This document shows, piece by piece, positions 29,006 to 37,684 of a DNA stretch of 38,631 bases. The stretch's first letter is position 1, and each line of letters opens with the position of its first letter. Under the pieces are notes generated by a model. The model was not told where the DNA came from and did not search any database. It saw nothing but the letters and a program-made list of their open reading frames with translations. The stretch spans positions 1 through 38,631 of the forward strand of contig JAUCBJ010002417.1 in assembly GCA_032718475.1 (NCBI GenBank), written 5' to 3'. Made by a program: the position numbers and the translations under genes. This DNA is from Nemertoderma westbladi (lineage: Eukaryota > Xenacoelomorpha > Nemertodermatida > Nemertodermatidae).

Positions 29006-29660
29006 GGCCCAAAATCATGGGGAAACGGCGTCGCTGTGTCGACACATGCTCGTCTGCTAGATTCTTCCAATGGTCGAATATCTGTCTAACGATTTTAACT
29101 GACATATGCTCATAGGGAACGTCCCTAAGTTGGCACTCTGATGCCCTATGACCTTTAATATTGCAATACGTGCACTGCGCCACAAAACGCCAACAAGTGT
29201 AGAAAGAGTGTGAACGTTGATCCCTATACCAGTTGCACACTAAGTCCGGTAGAGATATATGTTTCGCTCCGCATTTCTTTGCGTGGTGGCCAGTTGCCCC
29301 GCATCTGCCACAAATGGTGTTGGCAGGATACCAAACTCGCTCATAGATGAGATCTCCGATGGGGCGAGCGCTACCTTCCACGTGATAATTCTCAACATCC
29401 GGGTCAGTCGGTATGTTCGTCTCCGTAGGTTGTACACAAACCATGGCATCGCTTTTCTCTAACTCGCGTATCTCAGTTCGCGTCTTCCTCAGAAGGTTCT
29501 CTGCTATCTCTATGAGTTGCCGCAATGGTTCATCTATTATCGCAAACTCGGTCGGATCCACATCGTCATGATGGGCGGTAGGCTCGTGAGCCTTCCAGGA
29601 TCCTTCCGGGCCTTTGAATTCTGCGTGGCGTTCCCTGTCGTAGGGTACTAACGTCATCAT
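28947..29660 (-). CDS. Protein with two CCHC zinc knuckles (gag/nucleocapsid-like)
   Basis: 237 codons. Two exact C-x2-C-x4-H-x4-C knuckles lie at Cys117/Cys120/His125/Cys130 (CGRCGATGHHAKKC) and Cys163/Cys166/His171/Cys176 (CTYCNIKGHRASEC). They are separated by a conserved-looking stretch with Cys142 and Cys156 (NWYRDQRSHSFYTC). Before them is a helical segment (LIEIAENLLRKTRTEIRELE). CCHC knuckles bind single-stranded nucleic acid, and the usual setting is retrotransposon gag. Neighbours on the same strand are closely spaced (67 bases upstream, overlapping downstream). No protease or RT follows, so this is not a standard gag-pol layout. Confidence 0.6.
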   Translation of the reverse strand: MMTLVPYDRERHAEFKGPEGSWKAHEPTAHHDDVDPTEFAIIDEPLRQLIEIAENLLRKTRTEIRELEKSDAMVCVQPTETNIPTDPDVENYHVEGSARPIGDLIYERVWYPANTICGRCGATGHHAKKCGAKHISLPDLVCNWYRDQRSHSFYTCWRFVAQCTYCNIKGHRASECQLRDVPYEHMSVKIVRQIFDHWKNLADEHVSTQRRRFPMILGREPSHNVKRRILVSYASIR

Positions 29661-29726
29661 CGATGGTCTGTCGACTAGGCTTCCTGCGTGAGTGAGATAA
29701 ACGTCCCTGAAAACACTAAGTCCCGC

Positions 29727-30395
29727 TCACGTGAAAACTTCGCAGTGCGCATCGGTGTTATAAAAGGGTTGGAGAAATCGGCGGAATATATCAGTATGCG
29801 TCCTTCCTCCGTCGTAAATGGTATGTCCTTCACCGAGACATAACAGATGTCGCTTTAGAGTTCTAGACACTACATCGGCGATGAAGCAAACGTTGACTGA
29901 AGATTCTATCGCCAAATAGTATTGCAAGATTATTCGTGGAGGTGAGGTAATCGCCCAGTACACGCAACATCGCCACTTCAACTGTGACTCAAACTCGTTT
30001 ACGCCGGGGGTATCTCCCTCACCGTATACGTCCGTGTATTTGCTCCTCTTACTCTCTTTATAATCCCAACTAAACATTAGGTATGAGATATAACCCGTTC
30101 CAGTTTTTAGCGTGTTATACTCCCTAAAATATCCTTGTTCAATAGCCCAAAGCAACAATGGTACAGTATCCACGTATGGCATAGGCAATCGATCCTCCTC
30201 CTCAGGCATTCCAGCGAAATTGCTAATGAGGACATCCCGTACACCAGATCCGATCTTGACGATACTCTTATCAAGTACAACGTCTCGCACGGCCTTTGGC
30301 AACATCCTAGCTTCTATGCTACAAGCCAGGTCCATGGATTTAACTATCCGTTTTATCATCGCGTGTCTTTGCATCGTTCCTTCCGGCATAGGCAT
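29727..30395 (-). CDS. Unrecognised 222-residue protein upstream of the zinc-knuckle ORF
   Basis: The frame is open from 30434. I prefer the ATG at 30395-30393 (MPMPEGTMQRHAMIKRIVKS), since the upstream start is GTG. The protein has a globular look: helices (KRIVKSMDLACSIEARMLPK), TVPLLLWAIEQGYFREYNTL, YLMFSWDYKESKRSKYTD, LKWRCCVYWAITSPPRIIL and a C-terminal KRHLLCLGEGHTIYDGG. No enzyme motif is evident to me. The position directly before a CCHC protein would suit a capsid or matrix role, which is inference. The intact length argues for relatively recent activity. Confidence 0.5.
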   Translation of the reverse strand: MPMPEGTMQRHAMIKRIVKSMDLACSIEARMLPKAVRDVVLDKSIVKIGSGVRDVLISNFAGMPEEEDRLPMPYVDTVPLLLWAIEQGYFREYNTLKTGTGYISYLMFSWDYKESKRSKYTDVYGEGDTPGVNEFESQLKWRCCVYWAITSPPRIILQYYLAIESSVNVCFIADVVSRTLKRHLLCLGEGHTIYDGGRTHTDIFRRFLQPFYNTDAHCEVFT

Positions 30396-30437
30396 CTTTC
30401 TATCGCTCCTCTGTCGGCTGAAGACATGTAACACTCC

Positions 30438-31105
30438 ATGGGTGCTCGAATTTGTATGAAACAGAATGGCTCCATAAAGGTGACAATGATTGAGTCAATG
30501 ATGAAATTATTAACGATATGGATTTTGCATGGGCAAAGTCAGTATACACCTGCTGAGTGTATCACGTATGACAATGTATTCCTAAAACCCAGCGGACAAG
30601 TTATTATGACAAATGCAGGTATTATGCAACGAATCTGGAAGTTTGTAATGCCTGAATCGGAAAGCAAGGCGGTCTCAACAAGTACTGTATACGCCATCTA
30701 CGAGGTTTCCTAAATCAGAGATTTCCGGGTGAACTGGATGACATAACTAATGTTTCTGCCCATATGGGACATTCAAATGAAACACAGCGTCGGATATATG
30801 ATGCGACCCAAAGTAACAAACAGGCTGTAGAGGCCTATGAGAGGATACTCAAGGCTGCTCAGTACCAACTGGCTGGTTCATATCAGTTGAGTGATTCTGA
30901 AGGTTCACCCATTAATTTTGCTTATAAGGTTCACCCATAATTGAATTTTGCAGAATTTGACAATGCTGCCCATAGTGACATACCCATAACAATAATTGGA
31001 GAGCGAGAGGCAGGCCCATCGATAACTGATGAAGGGGAAGGGGATACGTTTCATAAATTAGATCAGAAACTACAGATTTTATCAGACACGGTATCAAGTC
31101 ACTAA
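30438..31105 (+). pseudogene. Tyrosine recombinase (Crypton-like), C-terminal part
   Basis: From about 30560 the plus strand encodes VFLKPSGQVIMTNAGIMQRI in one frame. After a shift near 30690 it continues as IRHLRGFLNQRF, NVSAHMGHSNETQRRIYD and AYERILKAAQYQLAG. RHLR matches the His-x-x-Arg box of tyrosine recombinases, HMGHS the second conserved His, and the Tyr of RRIYD is at the right distance to be the nucleophile. An acidic tail follows, stop TAA at 31103-31105. Near 30903-30955 GGTTCACCCAT is duplicated, and its second copy sits next to TTTTGCAG. The N-terminus is missing because the opposite-strand unit begins at about 30435. Crypton-type elements are the usual animal source. Confidence 0.65.
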
Positions 31106-32285
31106 AAATAAAGCTTTCAGCCCCTAATACGTATAATAGGTAATTTGACGTTGTAAAAATTTTTTTATCTAATAATTATGCTGTCCGCGTTTACTATCAG
31201 TTGTAGTGTATACCGTGCTGGCAGTACTGTAGTATTCTGGAACACTTGTTAGCTCATTTGATAAAAAATTGTTTTTTTACCCACAATATATTTCCTGCAA
31301 TATTTCAAACTTTACTGTCAATCTGTCATAACAAGCTACCCGGAATGGCACATTCAAAAGTAGGTGCTCTAGTTTACCTTTAACCATATTAAACCCGGGG
31401 GGGTGTCAATGACCCCCCCGTAGTTTTTTGGTATAACTCTCAAACAAATGCAGTTGGGAATCTGAAATTTTATGACTTTTCCTAATCACTAATGACTTTT
31501 TCTATTGTCTTCCTAATAGTGAAAACGGTTTACAAATATATTGGGAAGTTTTCGTGTTATAGTACTATTTTTTAACCCTACTTCTGGCACTTGTTTACTT
31601 TTTACTTTTTTACTTTATACAGAGGCACTGGAAAAATTATACACATAACAAAAAATCATTTATTAATATAAATCCTTAAGAAAATGTGATAAATCTAATT
31701 AACAAATCAATAATTGTTACAGAATTAGAAGAATTCAATTAATTAAGAACTAATTAATTAATTAAGAACAATAGTTCATATTGTAGGAAACTTATATTAC
31801 AATGAAAGCTTTTAAACTGTATAAAGTTACTAAAATAGCAATGTGTGAGTAATTATAACTTACGACTTTAATTAAAAGACAACTAAACATCAAGCTGTAT
31901 TTAAAAATTTAGAATGTAAAATAAAAAGATGCTTTAATTAACAATAACATTGTTTAATCATTATAATTAACAGCCGTTGATGTGTGAGAGGCCATTCTAA
32001 AAGTTCATTCATATTCCATTCATTCATTAAAATTACCGCTGGTAAATTCATAAAGTGCAGTATTGTCTGACTGTACCATAAAATAAACGGTTATTGATTA
32101 GGAAAACCAAACTTGAAACTTGAGTAAGATTTGAGTTCATACACAACACACTGATATATTAACAGTTATTAAACTCTTGTTAATTAGTAATATCTTGAGA
32201 GACACACTGATATATTAACCAATTCATTAACTGAAAAATTTATCTTACTCAAAAAAAATGTATCTTAATTTAACTTAACTTTAGT
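31106..32285. other. AT-rich spacer with TTAA-flanked G/C hairpin
   Basis: At 31389-31392 a TTAA precedes ACCCGGGGGGG. A 9-bp perfect stem follows: CGGGGGGGT, a GTCAATG loop, then ACCCCCCCG, with about 31396-31420 as limits. This looks like the end of another piggyBac-like element; no partner end was found. The remainder is AT-rich, with ACACTGATATATTAAC doubled near 32148 and 32205, and holds no gene. Confidence 0.4.
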
Positions 32286-33984
32286 TTAACCCTTTGAAGC
32301 CTGAATTAATTTCCTTAGTTGAAAAAATTTTTTTAATTGATAAATGCATTTACTAGGGTGTAAATGATAAGAAAAAAAAATATATTTTTTTAAATATTTT
32401 CTCTTGATTCTATGAGATGTTTACATTTGGCAACATCCGGCCTGATAAAGATCATGTTGCCAAATGGCAACATCAGGAATGTAGATGCAAAATATATCAA
32501 GCATCACATAGTGTGGCAATATCAATTATTGTATTGTATATATATACATACAATATATTGCATATAAAAACTATATTCACATAGATAACCAAAGTTTGAG
32601 TGAAAATATCAGTTTTCTACTGTGTGAAAGCTTGTACGAATGATGGCCTTATGACAGTTAGAACAGCGTTGCTTCTGTTCTACCACTTCTGGGAAGTGCC
32701 CCATTCGGTCTAGTCGAGACTGGGCTGGAGGGCATACTTGTAGAGATCTGTTAATTCTAGCCTCCTCGTGAAGTGGAGTAGTATCTTCTGTGGTTGTTCG
32801 CACTACTGGAAGGACGGCCACGCTTTCGTGAGATAGGTGACTCATCGTAAACTTCATACTTTGTCAACAAATCGCTTATATCAGAAGAAAAGGTCAATAG
32901 ATCCATTATTTTCTTATTTTTGTTATGTTCCAGATTGTTGACAATGTCGCTTGTAGAGAAGCCAGGAATTAATTACTGCAAGTTTGATACCCCAAATAAA
33001 CACTCAGCGATACCACTTGACACTCTTATGATCAACGCGATATAAGGCCTGAAGCATGTCGAATAGGTCGACACCCCCCATATGCTGGTTACATTCTTTA
33101 ACAATAGTGGGGCAAGGGACATTTATAATCTTTCGGGTTTTCTTATCAAACCGCTTTATAGTACCCAAAGGCTCTATAAGAGAATGGGTGGAGGTAAGTT
33201 GCACCACGCCATTGTCCAGCCAACGAACAACTCCTATACCCGAATTTGCATCCACTTGCCAGTCATAGCTACTGCGTCCAGATTTTTTCAACTCATCACC
33301 ATCTGTCAATGGACACCCTTGGTTCCTACATACCATATACCGAATTAAATCTTTAGAAAATGGCCAAGCTCAAGAAAATTGAAATAATTGTCTATGTAGA
33401 GTTTGAAATTCATATGGCGGGGCAGTGTCTCACACAACATGATAACAAAGTCTGCTGGTTGAAAACTGACAGATTTTGTAACTTTAGGGCCAGTTCCTGT
33501 ATATAACATAAAGTCATACGTTATTCCACTAATTCCACAGCGAGCAAAAACCTTGAACCCCCACTTGTGTGTTTTTTTTGGCAAGTACTGATGCGAATAG
33601 CTTCTTCTTTTGAAGGAAAATATCTGCTCATCAATACTATGCTTAGCCTCTGGCTCAATTTCTAAACACGCCTTACGCAGGTGATCCAGCAAGGGTCGTA
33701 TTTTAGCCGCCCTTTCGTACTCAGGGTTGTCTCTATCAGTTATTATATGACTATTGTCTGTAAAGTGCAGGACTCTCATAATATATTCAAATCGATCCCT
33801 TGACATATTATCTGCTATGATTGAAAATCTTGTACTAGTAGCCCAGTACATGCGATAGCGAGGCATAGGACATAAACCCATTCGTATAAGCAAACAAAGA
33901 TATATACGCAACTCAAAGGCTGTAACTGGTATGCCTTTAATTTTTTCTTGTATAGCATAGCGCTTTGAAATACTTTGAAATGTC
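32286..33984 (-). pseudogene. piggyBac transposase relic with one terminal end
   Basis: Reading leftwards from 33984: the DDE_Tnp_1_7-type domain has TAFELRIYLCLLIRMG, SRDRFEYIMRVLHF, KHSIDEQIFSFKRR (first catalytic Asp), PKKTHKWGFKVF and YIDNYFNFLELG (second Asp). After a TAA at 33345-33347 and a one-base frameshift near 33320 the second half continues: DANSGIGVVRWLDNGVVQL, then CNQHMGGVDLFDML (third Asp). A further break leads to RLDRMGHFPEVVEQKQRCSN, the Cys-rich C-terminus (about 32690-32650). The 3' end of the element is probably CCCTTTGAAGCCTG at 32290-32303, next to TTAA 32286-32289. The N-terminal coding part is cut off at the LINE junction. Not functional. Confidence 0.85.
32423..32478. 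repeat. Subterminal palindrome in piggyBac end
   Basis: ATGTTGCCAAATGGCAACAT is a 9-bp inverted repeat around AA, and a third half-site, TTTGGCAACATCCGG, lies just left. Arranged GGCAACAT CCGG / GGCAACAT CAGG, these look like repeated transposase-binding sites near the 32290 terminus. Confidence 0.55.
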
Positions 33985-35469
33985 CTTAAAATACCTGAGT
34001 GTTTAAAGCTCATCTATCCCATCATAGTAGACATGTACTGAACAACAAGAGTCCCACAAGAAATGAAAACAAATAAGTTGGTGCCAGTTCCCAAGAAGGG
34101 CCACCTAACACTATTATGGTTCTTTTCGGGGAATCTCATTGATCTCGATTGCTGCAAAGCTATACAATAGAATTCTATTAAATCGCATCAGGGATCCCAT
34201 TGAGAGACTGCTCCATGGAAATCAGAATGGGTACTGTAAAGAACGTGGGACCATGGAGCCCATTTTGGCACTTAGAAGTATAATTGAAGAGTTATCAAAA
34301 AAGAAATATAGGCATCTGGCTGTTATCTTTGTTGACTTCTTCAAGGTCTTTGATTCAGTCTCTCGCTCACGTATGTTCAGCATACATTCATTATATGGGA
34401 TTCCTGATGAAATTATTGCAGCAATCAGAACGGTATATGATGGTTCGACAACATTTGTGTCTACTCTTGATGGTGACACAGAACCATTTGAAGTGTTATG
34501 GGGTGTTACAGGGAGACACACTCGCACCAGTCTTGTTCATAATTGTTGTTGACTATGTTCTATGCATGTCCTTACTTAGATCATCATAATGATGATGGGG
34601 TGATGATAACTCCACCTACTGCTCCAGAAGTCGAGGAAATCCTGCCAAGTACCTAACTGATCTAGACTTTGCTGATGACTTAGGAGTACTCTCAGAATCT
34701 CTAGAGGGAGCCCAACGGCTCCTCAGCTCATTAGAACATGCTGCTTCTAGTGTTGGTCTTTTTATTAACTCCAGAAAGACCAAAATTTTGACAGTTAACT
34801 TTGAAAGTCCTCAGCAAGTCACTGATCGGATGAGCATAAGCTCAAAAGATTGTATGTTTGAGCATGTGGATGACTTCTGTTACCTGGGATCATGGATCCG
34901 GAAGTCAGGTGAAGACCTTCGAATATGTAAGGGAAAGGCATGGGCAGCCTTGAATAGGCTTTCCAGGATTTGGAAGTCATCGAGAATTAATTGGAAACTT
35001 AAGATCCGATTATTTAGAGCAGCAGTAGTTCCAGTACTCCTCTATGGGAGTCCATGCTGGGCTCTAACAGCTGAGGACACCAAATCTCTGGATGGCACAT
35101 TCACAAGCAATGCACAATGCAATGTACAATGCACACATCTCCAACCAGACCTCGTCCATCTCCACGTCTCATTGGTTCCCCCAAGCTTGACACTAGAACA
35201 AAATTGCCTCCGCTTTGCAGGACATTGCTTTCGCCGTGAGGACCAGCCAGTGCATAATCTTGTGCTTTGGCAGCGTCATGGAGTAAATAAGCATGGTGGT
35301 CAGCCCATGACTTTATTGAGACGCATCTTAAAGGACACTGGCCTTGAAGATGCGGATGATCTAGCAAATGTCATGGGTGATAGGGAGTTGTGGCGGTGCA
35401 ATTTTGTCGATAAGCCGGCACAGCATTCTTAAAAATGCAGCTGCAATGCAGCATGCCGATCCTAGTAGT
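33985..35469 (+). pseudogene. LINE copy 2, 5'-truncated at the piggyBac relic
   Basis: It aligns with copy 1 from CTTAAAATACCTGAGTG (equivalent to 14760) to GATCCTAGTAG at the 3' end. It keeps KKYRHLAVIFVDFFKVFDS without the 4-base loss of copy 1. It has its own lesions: an early TGA in MYxTT, a shift near 34110 (an extra base in CTATTATGG), losses near 34505 and 34620, and rearranged sequence near 35100-35160. The FADD motif is kept around 34668. Truncation at the 5' end is typical of target-primed insertion. The two copies are over 90% alike by eye. Confidence 0.9.
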
Positions 35470-35575
35470 GATGTTCAACCTCTCAGAGTGGTGCATCAAT
35501 GGCGTTGCAAACAAATGCAGCAGCCAGGTTCCATGCTGAAGCTGCAAAGCAAAAGATGGACTAGGTTTGGGTATG

Positions 35576-35895
35576 TGGGGATGGAAACAGTATTTTTGAT
35601 GCATTCCGTATTTCATCTCAAGGAATCACTGATTCCCCTCTGATGATCAGAAAGAAAATGCGGGACTTTCTCCTGGAGCATTATGGGAATTTTACAATAA
35701 GTATGCTCCTGGGCCATATGAACTGCCTTTTGCGGAATTTGTCGCACAACTAACAAACCAATCTCGTGACGTTGTATTTGGTAACTCCATTGTCCTTGAA
35801 GCCCTCAGTAGAATTTACTCATGTTTATTCGTGGTATTAACTACTGAGTTTGGCAACCATATGGAACATGATTGGGGTGCTAATAATATCATCTG
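35576..35895 (+). pseudogene. OTU-type cysteine protease-like relic, catalytic Cys replaced by Ser
   Basis: GDGNSIFDAFRISSQGI (35577-35627) matches the OTU active-site block Asp-Gly-Asn-Cys-Leu-Phe, except that the Cys position is Ser (AGT, 35589-35591). Then come IRKKMRDFLLEHYGNF (the usual LR...V helix) and, after a frameshift near 35697, AEFVAQLTNQSRDVVFGNSI and VLEALSRIYSCLFVVLT, resembling the WGG-x-IELQALS-x-xY-x-x-x-I-x-V block. The final His block was not found. OTU domains remove ubiquitin and are also carried by several transposable elements. The relic follows LINE copy 2 directly, but copy 1 lacks it, so it belongs to the target or another element. Confidence 0.5.
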
Positions 35896-36805
35896 ATGCA
35901 AAGAAATCGGTCAGGTCAGTTATTCTAGGTCATTGATCAAGAAAACTTGAAAATATTTCCAAAAAATGTCAGAGAGTATTACACCAGACCAAGCACCAAG
36001 GTGGTGGAGATATATTTGTTCACAATTCAGTCATTAATATATCAATTATTGGTGCGAGGGGAGAGAGTAGAGTTTGTCTGAAAAGTGGACAGTCAAGGAA
36101 AAAGTAAAGCGACAAAAGTGACTGGCCCAGTCGGGAAATACATTTGTGGTTGGACATGGATGCACATGGATGGTGATGTGGAACATCAAGGAGGTGGCCC
36201 CTCATTTGGGACAATTATTGTTTTGCGCTGCAATAATGTCAACATATACCACAACCGGAGACACGCACCCCAAAACGCAACAAATGTGATATGAGAAAGT
36301 ATGGTATGAGAAAAGCATGAAAGGGCTGGCAGGCCAGGGAGTTAATCAAACAGGTGTGTGAAACGGGAGGGAGTGTGGTACGGTGGTGGAACATTTAACC
36401 ACGCTACCCATTATGCGTTACAACTTTTGTTTTGCTGTGGAATATTTAACCATGCTACCATTTTTTTTTACAACTTTGGATTTACTCAATTTTTTAATTT
36501 TTTAGTTTTACAAAAAATTGATCTATTTTTCTATTTCTAGTCTATAAAAAATAACTTCTGCAATGGAGGTGGACATGGAATATGGTCTACTAGTATGTGT
36601 AGCTAAAGAGGGGGAGAAAGTTATTGAATCCTCATAGATTCATATATCTGTTGAACCCCTTCAACATCATCAATTTGTACTTCTTGAAGGTAATATAATT
36701 AATTGTGTTTAATAATTAATGTATTAAATTAAATTAATGTAATTAATAATGAAGAAATTAGCAATTAGAATGTATATAATTAAAAAAATAGTTTAATAAT
36801 TTAAT
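35896..36805. repeat. Spacer with a 53-bp two-copy repeat and AT tract
   Basis: GGTGGAACATTTAACCACGC (36383) is followed 53 bases later by TGTGGAATATTTAACCATGC, each continuing into GTTACAAC/TTTACAACTTT. At 36690-36800 there is an AATTAAT-rich tract. The 69-codon frame at 36085-36294 (MDSQGKSKATKVTGPVGKYI) is unrecognised. Confidence 0.5.
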
Positions 36806-37072
36806 ATGATCATGATGAAGATTATTAAAATTGGTTGTCCACTCCAAAAAGCTGTGACAATAAAACACAAGGAACAACGAGGCAGGATGGAGTATGTCAG
36901 TGATGGGACTGTTGTGGTCGTTGTCTGGAAGGACAATAAGCCAGTTGATGCCGCATCTAACTATATTGGTGTTAGTCCAGTTGTCCCAAAGAAACGCTAT
37001 TCGAACTCACTCACACTCACTCAAACTGTTCGAACTCATATAAAAATTGATTGTCCACAAATAATAAAGTAA
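36806..37072 (+). pseudogene. Second piggyBac transposase fragment
   Basis: The plus strand encodes GCPLQKAVTIKHKEQRG, then MEYVSDGTVVVVVWKDNKPV, DAASNYIGVSPVVPKKRY and IKIDCPQIIK before a TAA. This is the stretch between the second and third catalytic Asp of piggyBac transposases: a basic RG patch, a V-W-x-DN-x-x-V beta element, SNxxG, and the CPxxI that precedes the MGGVD box. It is diverged from the minus-strand relic, which has VDANSGIGVVRW and VQLTSTHS instead, so it is a different family. Both ends of the gene are missing. No termini recognised. Confidence 0.7.
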
Positions 37073-37513
37073 AATTAAATTTAATATTACATTTATGTGT
37101 ACTGCGAATTAATTTTTTGTCCACTGTTTTTATTTAGTCTAACTCAAACTGTAGTTACTAAGTGTAGTAAAGTGTAGTTACTCAAACTGTAACCAATGTG
37201 GAGTCAGGAATTAGTGGAATTACTATGTGTACGTATTGCTACTACATATTTCCCTGATAAGGGGGCAACATCGTCCTTGGCGTCTGCCACATGTCCGACA
37301 ATAACAAAAACGATCAGTGACACAAATATCATTCAGTAAGTCTGTAAGGTACCCAATAAACTAAAGAGTTTAGTTGGATAATGATGTATCATGATCCTAC
37401 TATAGTATTAACTGTATTGTTAAACTGTATTGTTACTAATTATAATTGTAGATTACCCTAACCTCCACCTGCGAGAGAGTAGTATGCCAGGGCATGTATG
37501 GTCCTTACCATTA
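37073..37513. other. AT-rich spacer, no gene
   Basis: ACTCAAACTGTA occurs three times between 37010 and 37195. Otherwise nothing recognised. Confidence 0.35.
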
Positions 37514-37684
37514 GGCAGCCTCATGGAGTGAATAAGCATGGTGGACAGCCCATGACTTTCTTGAGACGCATCTTAAAGGACACTGGCCTTGAAGATGCGG
37601 ATGATCTAGCAAATGTCATGGGTGATAGGGAGTTGTGGCGGTGCAAGGCACAGCATTCTTAAAAATGCAGCTGCAATGCAGCAT
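37514..37684 (+). mobile_element. LINE copy 3, 3' end only (about 170 bp)
   Basis: It aligns with copy 1 from GGCAGCCTCATGGAGTG (16053) to GCAATGCAGCAT, encoding HGVNKHGGQPMTFLRRILKD and GDRELWRC. Relative to copy 1 it lacks about 16-18 bases (ATTTTGTTGACAAGCC) just before the stop and stops short of the GATCC(TAG)n tail. It is a severely 5'-truncated copy. Confidence 0.9.

Noticed and set aside
33985-35895. OTU-like domain as a C-terminal part of the LINE
   Set aside because: LINE copies 1 and 3 end before any such sequence, so the domain belongs to the flank of copy 2 rather than to the LINE.
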